Shown here: in pieces, positions 25,632 through 33,921 of the stretch
How positions within the stretch are numbered: the first letter of the stretch is position 1
How the letters are laid out: each line of letters opens with the position of its first letter
NCBI RefSeq assembly: GCF_947381555.1
Contig: NZ_CANCWQ010000015.1
Span: 1-45,606, forward strand
Direction of reading: 5' to 3'
Source of the DNA: Limosilactobacillus pulli
Lineage (GTDB): Bacteria; Bacillota; Bacilli; Lactobacillales; Lactobacillaceae
DNA: 45,606 nucleotides
Notes under the pieces: generated by a model
Told to the model about the DNA's origin: nothing
Database searches by the model: none
What the model saw: the letters and a program-made list of their open reading frames with translations, nothing else
Made by a program: the position numbers and the translations under genes

Positions 25632-26819
25632 ATGACTGAACGACACTTATTTACATCCGAATCAGTTTCGGAAGGACACCCAGACAAGATTGCTGACCAA
25701 ATCAGTGACGCAATCCTTGATGCTGTGCTGACGGAGGATCCGGATGCGCGCTGTGCGATCGAGACCTCGGTTACAACTGGCCTGGTACTGGTATTTGGCG
25801 AAATGTCAACCACGGCTTACGTCAACATTCAACAGATCGTTCGCGAAACCATTCGTCAAATCGGCTACACGAATGGTCTTTACGGCTTTGATGCCGACAA
25901 TTGTGCCGTAATTACTGCCATCGATGAACAGTCGCCTGATATCGCGCAAGGGGTTGACGACTCTTTGGAAACGCGGGGCGGTAATATTGATCCATTAGAT
26001 AAGATTGGTGCTGGTGACCAAGGGCTCATGTTTGGCTATGCCACCGATGAAACGCCAGAATACATGCCATTGACTTTAATGCTCAGCCACAAGCTGATGC
26101 AGCGGATTGCCAAGCTGCGCAAGGAAGGTACGATTGCCTACCTGCGTCCTGATGCCAAGGCCGAAGTAACCGTTGAATACGACGAAAATGACCAGCCGTT
26201 GCGTGTCGACACGGTTGTTTTAAGTACACAGCATGATCCAGAGGTTTCTTTGGATCAGATTCGTCACGACGTTATCGAACAAGTCATCAAAGAAGTAATC
26301 CCGGCTGATCTGTTGGATGATAACGCCAAGTACTTCATCAATCCAACCGGCCGTTTTGTAATTGGCGGTCCACAAGGCGATGCTGGTCTGACCGGTCGTA
26401 AGATTATCGTAGACACTTACGGCGGGGCAGCACACCATGGTGGCGGGGCCTTTTCTGGTAAAGACGCTACCAAGGTTGACCGTTCGGCAAGCTATGCGGC
26501 TCGCTACATTGCCAAGAACTTGGTTGCAGCTGGCTATGCCAAGCGCCTGGAGATTCAGGTTGCCTACGCAATTGGGGTGGCGCAGCCAGTTTCAATTTCA
26601 ATCAATACGTTTGGCACGGGTACCAAGTCAGAAGCAGAACTGATTGATGCCGTACGCAAGACGTTTGATCTGCGGCCAGCCGGAATCATCAAGATGCTGA
26701 ATCTGAAGCGGCCAATCTACAAACAGACGGCTGCTTATGGTCACTTTGGTCGGACCGACATTGACCTGCCATGGGAACACTTGGACAAGGTTGACGAGTT
26801 AAAGGCTATTTTAGGCTAA
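25632..26819 (+). CDS. metK: S-adenosylmethionine synthetase
   Basis: A 395-aa cytosolic enzyme making SAM from methionine and ATP. Family motifs are SEGHPDKIADQISDAILD, GAGDQGLMFGYA, GGAAHHGGGAFSGKDATKVDRSA and a C-terminal FGRTD. It is translationally controlled by the SMK box just upstream, so SAM represses its own synthesis. It is monocistronic with a terminator that also serves the convergent ApbE-like gene. Codons look typical of a highly expressed gene. Confidence 0.97.
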   Translation: MTERHLFTSESVSEGHPDKIADQISDAILDAVLTEDPDARCAIETSVTTGLVLVFGEMSTTAYVNIQQIVRETIRQIGYTNGLYGFDADNCAVITAIDEQSPDIAQGVDDSLETRGGNIDPLDKIGAGDQGLMFGYATDETPEYMPLTLMLSHKLMQRIAKLRKEGTIAYLRPDAKAEVTVEYDENDQPLRVDTVVLSTQHDPEVSLDQIRHDVIEQVIKEVIPADLLDDNAKYFINPTGRFVIGGPQGDAGLTGRKIIVDTYGGAAHHGGGAFSGKDATKVDRSASYAARYIAKNLVAAGYAKRLEIQVAYAIGVAQPVSISINTFGTGTKSEAELIDAVRKTFDLRPAGIIKMLNLKRPIYKQTAAYGHFGRTDIDLPWEHLDKVDELKAILG

Positions 26820-26836
26820 TATTTTCATTAAACAAG

Positions 26837-26872
26837 AAAACCATCGCTGCGGTTGGCAGCGATGGTTTTTTT
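26837..26872. terminator. Bidirectional terminator between metK and ApbE-like gene
   Basis: AAAACCATCGCTGC / GCAGCGATGGTTTT followed by a T run on the plus strand; also A/T-flanked on the minus strand. Confidence 0.9.
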
Positions 26873-26874
26873 AT

Positions 26875-27900
26875 TTAATCTGCAACGAATTCAATATCAT
26901 AGCTGTGATCAAGAATACGTACCTGATCTTGCTTTAGGCCAACGATTTTAACGTGACGATTCTGATCAACAAAGACGGCCCCCATGACGTCGGGATGATC
27001 TTTGACCCAGTTGGGAATTGGCTGACCAGCAAAAAAGAGGCGTCCGGTCTCAATCTCACCAGTAATCGACAGTCCAGAAAAGACGGTTACCCCCGCCAAT
27101 TGTGTTTTTCTAGGGTGACCGGTAGCTGGATCGATGATATGGTGATAGTCTTGCCCATCGGCTTGCAGATGACGCTCATAAATGCCGCTGGTAACGGCAG
27201 AACATTCGGGCAGGGCAGCGACTAAAATTGACTGACCGCGCTTGGCACTAGGATCTTGAACACCGATACGCCATAGGCCGTCTTGGTGCTTAGGAGCCGT
27301 GCCATGCATTAAAATATTGCCGCCCAGATCAATGATGCCGGCACGGATGTCACGCGAGCGCCACAGATCCCGGATGCGATCGGCGATATAGCCCTTGGCA
27401 ATGGCGCCCAGATCGATTTCCATACCTGGCTTTTTTAAAAAGATCGTCATGTCATCATCATTTAACTCAACGTCATGCGGATCGATCAGCTGCAGACGCT
27501 CTTGAATGGCTTTTTCGCTGGGAACGTGGGCATCATCAAAGCCAATGTGCCAAAGCTTGACCAATGGCCCAATCAAGGCATCAAAGCCATTGTCTTCCAA
27601 GCTGATCTCAATAGCTTTTTTGGCCAGATGATAGCTGGCATAAGAAACCTGAACCGGGCACTTACCAGCAGCCTGGTTGACGGCCATTAACTCAGAATGA
27701 TCGCGATTAACGGTCAAAATGTCTTCATAGCGAGCAATTAATGCATAGGCATCGTCCAAGTCGCGCTGACTTGCACTGCCAAATGCTGTTAAGACAATAT
27801 TGGTGCCCAGTCCATAATAGGTTTTTGAAATGGTATGCTGTGTCAGCTGATTGATGATTTGGGGATGATCGTTAGACCAAAGCGGGGTTTGATTTTCCAT
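26875..27900 (-). CDS. ApbE-like FAD:protein FMN transferase
   Basis: A 341-aa enzyme of the ApbE family, which attaches FMN from FAD to Thr of target flavoproteins. Marks are MEIDLGAIAKGYIAD, GIIDLGGNILMHG and the SGIYERHLQADGQDYHHIIDP segment with TGHP. No signal peptide or lipobox is present, so a cytosolic or detached form is expected, unlike lipoprotein ApbE. The start is ATG 27900 with AAAGGA seven bases ahead; an upstream frame extension lacks a site. It is convergent with metK. Fumarate-reductase-like flavoproteins would be logical targets, but none is in the window. Confidence 0.85.
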   Translation of the reverse strand: MENQTPLWSNDHPQIINQLTQHTISKTYYGLGTNIVLTAFGSASQRDLDDAYALIARYEDILTVNRDHSELMAVNQAAGKCPVQVSYASYHLAKKAIEISLEDNGFDALIGPLVKLWHIGFDDAHVPSEKAIQERLQLIDPHDVELNDDDMTIFLKKPGMEIDLGAIAKGYIADRIRDLWRSRDIRAGIIDLGGNILMHGTAPKHQDGLWRIGVQDPSAKRGQSILVAALPECSAVTSGIYERHLQADGQDYHHIIDPATGHPRKTQLAGVTVFSGLSITGEIETGRLFFAGQPIPNWVKDHPDVMGAVFVDQNRHVKIVGLKQDQVRILDHSYDIEFVAD

Positions 27901-28180
27901 GATGGTGTCCTTTCTTGGCTTCAAGAATACTACTGTAATTATAACCTTAGATGCTTTGTCAACGTAATCGAAAATAAGTTAATTAGTGAACAACCATAAG
28001 ACGAGATAGTCAGCAATATTGAAAATTATATTTTTATAAAAGCCGTTTTGATACCAATGAATTCGTTTGCGTTAAATTTGTCAAACATCTGAGAAATTGT
28101 TCACAATATCCCTGGAAAAAACCATTTAAAACGAGTAAGATGGACCCGTAAAGGTTAAATCAAGGAAGGGGTCTAGAGTC

Positions 28181-29095
28181 ATGCATTCATTCTTAAGTAT
28201 CGATGTCGGAGGGACAACGATTAAGTATGCCTTGCTGAACAACGCCGGTCAGATTACCAAAAAAGACAAGGTACCGACGCCAACTTCCAGCTTGACAGAA
28301 TTCATGAAGTCGATTTATGCCATTATCGATCAGTATCAGTCTGAAATCAGCGGCTTGGCAGTCTGCGTACCAGGCAAGGTTGATCCTAAAAATGAGGTCG
28401 TTGTATTTAGCGACACTTTGCCGTTTTTAAAGGGTTGGGATCTGCCAAAGCTCTTTAAGGAACATTATCGTAAGATTCTGCCAATTATCGTAGAAAACGA
28501 AGGACGCGCGGCAGCGCTAGCCGAGTCCTGGCTGGGCAACCTGCATGGTGAAACGGATGCCGCGGCCATTCTTTTGGGAACGGACATCAGCTCAGGAATT
28601 ATCACCAATGGCCAATTAAACTATGGTGCACATGCTGGTGCCGGGATGCTGAATTTTGTACCAACCAACTTTAAAGCTGAAGGAACCGATCGCTTGGCCG
28701 GCTTTAACGGCTCATCGGTCAAGATGATTCAAGACGTTATCAAAGCTTCTGGCCTGCCAGAAGGTGCCGATGGCCAGGCCGCCTTTCGGATGATTGAGGC
28801 TGGCAACCCAGATGCAGCCAAGGTCTTTAACGAATATTGCTACCAGATTGCCTGCTTGATTTTGAGCATGCAGGCAATCGTCGATTTGAACAAGGTCGTG
28901 ATCGGTGGCGGAATCTCAGCGCAGCCGGTTCTGATCAAGACCATCAATGATCAATATGACCAGCTGGTTGACTCAATGCCAATCGTTAAAAAAGAAATGG
29001 TCAAGCCAAAGATCGAACCTGCCAAGTTCAAAAATGATGCCAATCTGTATGGGGCTTTGGACGCTTTGCTGCTGAAACTCGACGAGCAAAATTAA
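28181..29095 (+). CDS. ROK-family sugar kinase-like protein without zinc motif
   Basis: A 304-aa ROK-family protein with an N-terminal phosphate loop (SIDVGGTTIKYALL) and the catalytic region IIVENEGRAAALAESWLGN. No DNA-binding domain precedes it, so it is a kinase type, phosphorylating a hexose or glycoside. The usual CxCGxxGC zinc motif is absent: the segment after AHAGAG runs straight on as MLNFVPTNF. This occurs in some beta-glucoside-kinase-like members. AAGGAAGGGG precedes the ATG. It is followed by the leuS leader; no sugar genes are adjacent. The 255 bp upstream hold no gene. Confidence 0.82.
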   Translation: MHSFLSIDVGGTTIKYALLNNAGQITKKDKVPTPTSSLTEFMKSIYAIIDQYQSEISGLAVCVPGKVDPKNEVVVFSDTLPFLKGWDLPKLFKEHYRKILPIIVENEGRAAALAESWLGNLHGETDAAAILLGTDISSGIITNGQLNYGAHAGAGMLNFVPTNFKAEGTDRLAGFNGSSVKMIQDVIKASGLPEGADGQAAFRMIEAGNPDAAKVFNEYCYQIACLILSMQAIVDLNKVVIGGGISAQPVLIKTINDQYDQLVDSMPIVKKEMVKPKIEPAKFKNDANLYGALDALLLKLDEQN

Positions 29096-29115
29096 AAAAT
29101 TATTAGAAAAGGGAC

Positions 29116-29144
29116 TTGCACTTATTGACAGTCCTTGCTAGAAT
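29116..29144 (+). promoter_or_regulatory. Promoter of leuS T-box leader
   Basis: TTGCAC (29116-29121) and TAGAAT (29139-29144) lie 17 bp apart. Confidence 0.75.
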
Positions 29145-29159
29145 AGTTTGTAATCTTTG

Positions 29160-29386
29160 ATCGTAGAGGAGTTAGTAGCCGATTTTTCTGCTTAAAGAGA
29201 CCGGACGGGGGTGCAAGTCCGGAGCAGACCTTGGTGAACTGGCCTCAAAAAATTGCTGCTGAATCAATAGTAGGCGGCAACGTGAAATTCGCGTTAAGAA
29301 TCTCAAGTGCCATGCATAATGCGTGGAATTCAGGTGGTACCGCGGATTTTAGATTCGTCCTGCATTTGTTGCAGGGCGTTTTTTTA
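29160..29386 (+). promoter_or_regulatory. T-box leader of leuS (Leu, CUG specifier)
   Basis: Stem I with GAGG / CCTC base and AGTAG bulge places CTG (29239-29241), a Leu codon, after TGAA. The T-box reads AGGTGGTACCGCGG and is followed by the terminator CGTCCTGC / GCAGGGCG plus T run (29356-29386). Uncharged tRNA-Leu should favour readthrough into leuS. Confidence 0.93.
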
Positions 29387-29433
29387 TACGATCAAGCCTA
29401 CTGAAAATTAGGATTTTAAAAGGAGCAATAGCA

Positions 29434-31851
29434 ATGGCTTACGATCACAAAACGATTGAAAAGAAATGGCAGCGCTACTGGAAGAAGAACAAGACCTTTA
29501 AGGCCGAGATCAACAAGGACCAAAAGAAGTACTATGCTTTAGACATGTTCCCATACCCATCTGGACAAGGGCTGCATGTTGGTCACCCTGAAGGCTACAC
29601 CGCTACGGACGTGGTTTCTCGGATGAAGCGGATGCAAGGCTACAACGTACTGCACCCAATGGGCTGGGATGCCTTTGGTCTGCCGGCTGAACAATATGCC
29701 TTAAAGACTGGTCATAATCCGAAAGGCTTTACCAACCAAAATATCGACCACTTCAGAGATCAGATTCAATCGCTGGGTTTCTCATACGATTGGGATCATG
29801 AAGTCAACACGACTGATCCAAACTACTACAAGTGGACGCAATGGATCTTTGAACAGCTCTACAAGAAGGGGCTGGCCTACGAAGACGAGATCATGGTCAA
29901 CTGGGCCCCCGACTTTATGGGTGGTACGGTTGTTTCCAATGAAGAAGTCGTTGATGGCAAAACAGAACGTGGCGGCTACCCAGTTTACCGTAAGCCAATG
30001 AAGCAATGGGTCTTGAAGATCACGGCCTATGCTGATCGTTTGATTGATGATCTGGACCTGGTTGACTGGCCAGAAAGCGTTAAGGAAATGCAGCGCAACT
30101 GGATCGGCCGTTCTGAAGGGGCTTCCGTCTTCTTTGGTATCGATGGTCATGATGACAAGATCGAAGTCTTCACCACGCGTCCCGACACGCTGTTTGGGGT
30201 TTCTTACGTTGTTTTGGCTCCTGAACTGGACCTGGTCGATGAATTAACGACGCCTGAACACAAGGCTGAAGTTGAAGCCTACAAAGAAACAACGTCGCGC
30301 CGCTCGGATCTGGAACGGACTGACTTAAACAAGGACAAGACTGGTGTATTTACCGGATCTTACGCCATCAACCCGGTTAACGGCGAAAAGCTGCCAATCT
30401 GGATTTCAGACTACGTTTTGGCCTCATACGGTACTGGTGCGGTAATGGCCGTGCCTGCCGGTGACCAGCGTGACTGGGACTTTGCCAAGAAGTTTGATCT
30501 GCCAATCAAGCCAATCATCAAGGGTGCCGACATTTCCGAAGCTGCTTATGATGGTGATGGTGAGCACATCAACTCTGGCTTCTTGGATGGCATGAAGATC
30601 GAAGAAGCCAAAAAGGCGATGATTGACTGGCTGGAAGAACATGATGCCGGCCACAAGAAGGTCAACTACCGGTTGCGTGACTGGATCTTCTCTCGGCAAC
30701 GCTACTGGGGTGAGCCAATTCCGGTTATTCACTGGGATGACGGTACGACTTCATTGGTTCCAGAAGACGAGCTGCCATTAAAGCTGCCTGACATGAAGAA
30801 CATTGAGCCATCTGGTACCGGTGAGAGTCCACTGGCCAACGCAACTGATTGGATCAACGTTTATGACGAAAACGGTCGTCATGGTCTGCGTGAAACCAAC
30901 ACGATGCCACAGTGGGCCGGCTCATCATGGTACTGGTTGCGCTACACGGATCCGCACAACGAAAAGGAATTTGCTTCCAAAGAGGCACTGGACTACTGGT
31001 CACCAGTTGATCTGTACGTTGGTGGGGCCGAACACGCCGTCTTGCACCTGCTGTACGCTCGTTTCTGGCACAAGGTTCTCTATGACTTGGGCTACGTGCC
31101 AACGCCAGAGCCATTTATGAAGTTGGTTAACCAAGGGATGATTCTGGGCTCCAACCACGAAAAGATGTCCAAGTCCAAGGGCAATGTCGTTAACCCAGAT
31201 GACATCGTAGAACAATACGGTGCCGACACGCTGCGGCTGTACGAAATGTTTATGGGTCCTTTGACTGAGTCCGTGCCTTGGGATACTAAGGGATTGCACG
31301 GTGCCTACAAGTGGATCAACCGGGTATGGCGTTTGATGATGGATGACAATAACCATCTGCGTGACCGTGTTTCCAACTTTAATGATGGCAAGCTGACGCA
31401 CATCTACAACCAGACCGTCAAGAAGGTTACGGAAGACTTTGAGCGGATGCATTTCAACACGGCGATTTCCCAACTGATGGTCTTTGTTAATGAGGCCTAC
31501 AAGGTTGATGATCTGCCGGTTGAATACATGGAAGGTCTGATCAAGATGATCTCACCAGTTATTCCACACGTTGCCGAAGAACTTTGGAGTCAGTTCCACG
31601 TTTCCGATACGATTGCCTACCAGCCATGGCCAACTTACGATCCAAAAGCCTTGGAAGAAGCCACGGTTGAAATGATCGTCCAGGTTAACGGCAAAGTCCG
31701 GGCCCGAATCGAAATGCCAAAGGATGCCGATAAAGAAACGGCTCAAGCAAAGGCATTAGCCAACGAACACGTACAAAAGTTCATTGAAGGTAAAGAAATC
31801 AAGAAGGTTATCGTCGTACCAAACCACATTGTCAACATCGTGGTGAAGTAA
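29434..31851 (+). CDS. leuS: Leucyl-tRNA synthetase
   Basis: An 805-aa class I synthetase charging tRNA-Leu in the cytosol. Catalytic motifs are HVGHPEGYTATD (HIGH-type, residue 48) and KMSKSKGNVV (about 577-586). The CP1 editing domain lies between, with TTRPDTLFGV and GTGAVMAVPAGDQRD. Full length is normal for Firmicutes. AAAGGAGC precedes the ATG. Expression is controlled by the Leu T-box upstream. Confidence 0.98.
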   Translation: MAYDHKTIEKKWQRYWKKNKTFKAEINKDQKKYYALDMFPYPSGQGLHVGHPEGYTATDVVSRMKRMQGYNVLHPMGWDAFGLPAEQYALKTGHNPKGFTNQNIDHFRDQIQSLGFSYDWDHEVNTTDPNYYKWTQWIFEQLYKKGLAYEDEIMVNWAPDFMGGTVVSNEEVVDGKTERGGYPVYRKPMKQWVLKITAYADRLIDDLDLVDWPESVKEMQRNWIGRSEGASVFFGIDGHDDKIEVFTTRPDTLFGVSYVVLAPELDLVDELTTPEHKAEVEAYKETTSRRSDLERTDLNKDKTGVFTGSYAINPVNGEKLPIWISDYVLASYGTGAVMAVPAGDQRDWDFAKKFDLPIKPIIKGADISEAAYDGDGEHINSGFLDGMKIEEAKKAMIDWLEEHDAGHKKVNYRLRDWIFSRQRYWGEPIPVIHWDDGTTSLVPEDELPLKLPDMKNIEPSGTGESPLANATDWINVYDENGRHGLRETNTMPQWAGSSWYWLRYTDPHNEKEFASKEALDYWSPVDLYVGGAEHAVLHLLYARFWHKVLYDLGYVPTPEPFMKLVNQGMILGSNHEKMSKSKGNVVNPDDIVEQYGADTLRLYEMFMGPLTESVPWDTKGLHGAYKWINRVWRLMMDDNNHLRDRVSNFNDGKLTHIYNQTVKKVTEDFERMHFNTAISQLMVFVNEAYKVDDLPVEYMEGLIKMISPVIPHVAEELWSQFHVSDTIAYQPWPTYDPKALEEATVEMIVQVNGKVRARIEMPKDADKETAQAKALANEHVQKFIEGKEIKKVIVVPNHIVNIVVK

Positions 31852-31864
31852 GCGATGATTAATC

Positions 31865-31903
31865 AAAAGGTCGGCATTCGGCATCGTCGAAGCTGGCCTT
31901 TTT
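31865..31903 (+). terminator. Terminator after leuS
   Basis: AAAAGGTCGGC / GCTGGCCTTTTT hairpin with T run, 14 bp after the stop. Confidence 0.8.
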
Positions 31904-31925
31904 ACTTTTGAGAAAGGAATTAAAA

Positions 31926-32189
31926 ATGGAATTAGCCAGTTACGCAGCGGTTTTTACACCGACGGCAAAAGAGATTCAAGTTGATTTTCCCGATGTACCA
32001 GAGGCTTTTACGCAAGGGCAGACCATGGATGAGGCCATTGAAAATGCCAAGCTGGGTCTGGCAATCGTGATCAACGATAAATTAGGGCATTTTGAACCGG
32101 CGCCAAAAGTCACCCCACTTGAGCAGGTGCAAAAAGCATTTCCTGATCGTGAGGTGCGCATGGTTGAGGTTGATCTGGAAAAATATTGA
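31926..32189 (+). CDS. HicB-like antitoxin-family protein, no HicA partner
   Basis: An 87-aa protein with the HicB fold: MELASYAAVFTPTAKEIQVDFPDVPEAFTQG then TMDEAIENAKLGLAIVI. Most HicB proteins neutralise the RNase HicA encoded next to them, but no HicA-like frame lies on either side (leuS upstream, attenuator region downstream). No C-terminal DNA-binding domain is evident. The start is ATG 31926 after AAAGGAATT; the longer frame lacks a site. Solitary HicB-like proteins are common in lactobacilli and of unclear function. Confidence 0.78.
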   Translation: MELASYAAVFTPTAKEIQVDFPDVPEAFTQGQTMDEAIENAKLGLAIVINDKLGHFEPAPKVTPLEQVQKAFPDREVRMVEVDLEKY

Positions 32190-32271
32190 GATGCTTAATT
32201 TAATTGCCGTAATGCCGGGAATTAAACGTAGCGGGATGTGTTTGGTAAAATGACTTACTAAAGATAAGAGG

Positions 32272-32300
32272 TTGACATTTGAAAACCAGCTCGCTATAAT
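32272..32300 (+). promoter_or_regulatory. Consensus promoter of the leader peptide/ABC transporter operon
   Basis: TTGACA (32272-32277) and TATAAT (32295-32300) are perfect hexamers separated by 17 bp. The strength fits an operon whose output is set later by attenuation. Confidence 0.9.
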
Positions 32301-32362
32301 AAAGTCATTAATTTTTTAAGAGAATTTTAATCATTAAATCATTGCGGAAGGGAGGAATTTTC

Positions 32363-32428
32363 ATGTTGAGTAATCAGTTTGCATCACGGAAAATTTCTGC
32401 CCTTGTGTCAATGATGGCCTGTTGTTAA
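32363..32428 (+). CDS. Leader peptide ending Cys-Cys (attenuator sensor)
   Basis: A 21-codon frame that starts ATG 32363, seven bases after a strong GGGAGG, and ends with two consecutive TGT Cys codons (32420-32425) just before TAA. It encodes MLSNQFASRKISALVSMMACC. The first regulatory hairpin begins six bases after the stop, so a ribosome slowed at the Cys codons would cover it. This is the layout of trp- or his-type transcription attenuators but with cysteine as the sensed amino acid. The downstream genes encode an amino-acid ABC transporter. The assignment comes from sequence architecture and is not experimentally known here. Confidence 0.8.
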   Translation: MLSNQFASRKISALVSMMACC

Positions 32429-32433
32429 TCCAT

Positions 32434-32531
32434 CCTCAGTCGATTGATCGATTTGAGGCCTTTTTGGGTTCCTGAATTTTTGGGGAACTCAAAAGGCTGT
32501 TTGAGGAAGGAAGAGACAGCAGGCCTTTTTT
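32434..32531 (+). promoter_or_regulatory. Transcription attenuator: three competing hairpins
   Basis: Hairpin 1 pairs CCTCA...TCGAT with ATCGA...TGAGG (32434-32458). Hairpin 2, the antiterminator, pairs GGCCTTTTTGGGTTCC (32457-32472) with GGAACTCAAAAGGC (32484-32497). Hairpin 3, the terminator, pairs AAAAGGCTGTTT (32491-32502) with AGACAGC...CCTTTT (32514-32529) and ends in T6. Each overlaps its neighbour, so 1:2, 2:3 and 3:4 pairings exclude each other. A ribosome stalled on the Cys codons blocks hairpin 1, frees hairpin 2 and prevents termination. Confidence 0.82.
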
Positions 32532-32588
32532 CATGCATTTTTTAGATTAGACACTATTTAACTAATTGTCTAAAAGGGAGTGAGGAGT

Positions 32589-33248
32589 TTGAGTTGGACG
32601 ATCATTCAGCAAAGCCTGCCGGAGTTTGCCAAGGGCTTTCGACTGACGCTGTGGCTGTCGTTGGTCGGTATTTTAGGCGCCATGGTCGTTGGGATCATCG
32701 TCAGTCTGGTGCGGTATTTCAAGGTACCATATCTGGCAGGCATTCTGGGTGCTTATGTTGAGCTGGCCCGCAATACACCGCTTTTGATTCAGTTGTTCTT
32801 TTTATACTATGCCTTTCCGGTAATTGGCTGGAAAATGAGCGCGGCTACCTGTGGAATCGTTGGTCTGATCTTTTTAGGTGGCGCCTACATGGCAGAGGGC
32901 TTTAGCGGCGGCTTTAACGGGGTGGCCAAGACGCAGCTTGAATCTGGTAAGGCGCTAGGAATGAACGACTGGCAACTGGCCCGTTACGTAGTATTTCCAC
33001 AAGGGTTCGCGCTTTCGGTACCGGCCCTGGCTGCCAACGTGATTTTTTTAATTAAGGAAACCTCGATTTTTTCGGTGATTGCCATTCCAGAATTAACGAA
33101 CACGGCCCTGGATCTGATCGGTCTTTACTACCGTTCCAACGAATATCTTTTCGTTTTGGTGATCGCCTACGCAATTATCTTGATTCCACTGTCCTTGATT
33201 TTGACCTGGCTGGAAAGGAGGGTTCGCTATGGCACATTCGGGAATTAA
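32589..33248 (+). CDS. Amino-acid ABC transporter permease, probable cysteine/cystine uptake
   Basis: A 219-aa membrane permease of the polar amino-acid (HisMQ) type: FRLTLWLSLVGILGAMVVGIIVS, ARNTPLLIQLFFLYYA and the ATPase-contact EAA loop with ESGKALGMNDWQLARYVVFPQ. The start is taken as the TTG at 32589, eight bases after AAGGGAG; the GTG at 32580 overlaps that site. It overlaps the next permease gene by 20 bp. It contains the only Cys codon found in the four transporter genes. Substrate class follows from the upstream Cys-codon attenuator and the binding protein, not from the permease itself. Confidence 0.88.
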   Translation: MSWTIIQQSLPEFAKGFRLTLWLSLVGILGAMVVGIIVSLVRYFKVPYLAGILGAYVELARNTPLLIQLFFLYYAFPVIGWKMSAATCGIVGLIFLGGAYMAEGFSGGFNGVAKTQLESGKALGMNDWQLARYVVFPQGFALSVPALAANVIFLIKETSIFSVIAIPELTNTALDLIGLYYRSNEYLFVLVIAYAIILIPLSLILTWLERRVRYGTFGN

Positions 33249-33909
33249 TGTTTTGTTTGAGGGCCACAATTTTGTCCGACTGCTAGGCGGATTATGGACC
33301 ACGGTTTGGATCGCAGCATTATCTTTGCTGATTGGGTTGGCGTTGGGCGCGCTGCTGGGGATCTTGCGGACGTTTAAGAATCGGCTGCTGCGCTTGATTC
33401 TACGGCTTTATCTAGAATTTTTCCGGATCGTGCCCACGGTTGTGCTGCTGTTTTTGGCCTATTACATCCTGCCAAGAATGATGCATGTGGCCAACCTCCC
33501 TGGATCTTTGATGGCCGTTGTTGCCTTTGCCTTATGGGTAGCCGCGGAATTCAGCGATATCGTTCGAGGAGCTTTGATCTCGGTTCCTAAGCATCAGCGG
33601 GAATCGGGTATGGCGTTGGGCTTGAACCGCCACCAGCTGTTTTACTACGTTTTATTTCCCCAAGCATTTCGCCTGGAGCTGCCGGCAACGATCAATCTGG
33701 CAACGCGGGTGATTAAAACGACCTCACTTTTGATGATGATCAGCGTGATGGATGTCATCAACATTGGTCAGCAGATTATCGAGGCCAATAATCATCTTTA
33801 TCGAACAGGGGTCTTTTGGGTCTATGGTTTGATTTTCGTGTTTTATTTCCTGGTGGATTATCCACTGTCGCGCTGGGCAAAAAAGATGGATGCCAAACAA
33901 GCAGATTAA
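33229..33909 (+). CDS. Amino-acid ABC transporter permease, second subunit
   Basis: A 226-aa HisMQ-type permease: LWTTVWIAALSLLIGLALGALLG, EFFRIVPTVVLLFLAYY and the EAA loop with ESGMALGLNRHQLFYYVLFPQAFR. AAAGGAGGG lies inside the end of the preceding gene, which it overlaps by 20 bp, so translation is coupled. The two permeases should form a heterodimer. The protein contains no cysteine. Confidence 0.9.
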   Translation: MAHSGINVLFEGHNFVRLLGGLWTTVWIAALSLLIGLALGALLGILRTFKNRLLRLILRLYLEFFRIVPTVVLLFLAYYILPRMMHVANLPGSLMAVVAFALWVAAEFSDIVRGALISVPKHQRESGMALGLNRHQLFYYVLFPQAFRLELPATINLATRVIKTTSLLMMISVMDVINIGQQIIEANNHLYRTGVFWVYGLIFVFYFLVDYPLSRWAKKMDAKQAD

Positions 33910-33921
33910 GGGGGATGTCTT

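Noticed and set aside
29160..29386. Possible small ORFs in the leuS leader
   Set aside because: The region is fully explained by a T-box with terminator.
31851..32270. HicA toxin partner for the HicB-like protein
   Set aside because: No frame with a HicA-like short basic protein was found on either strand.
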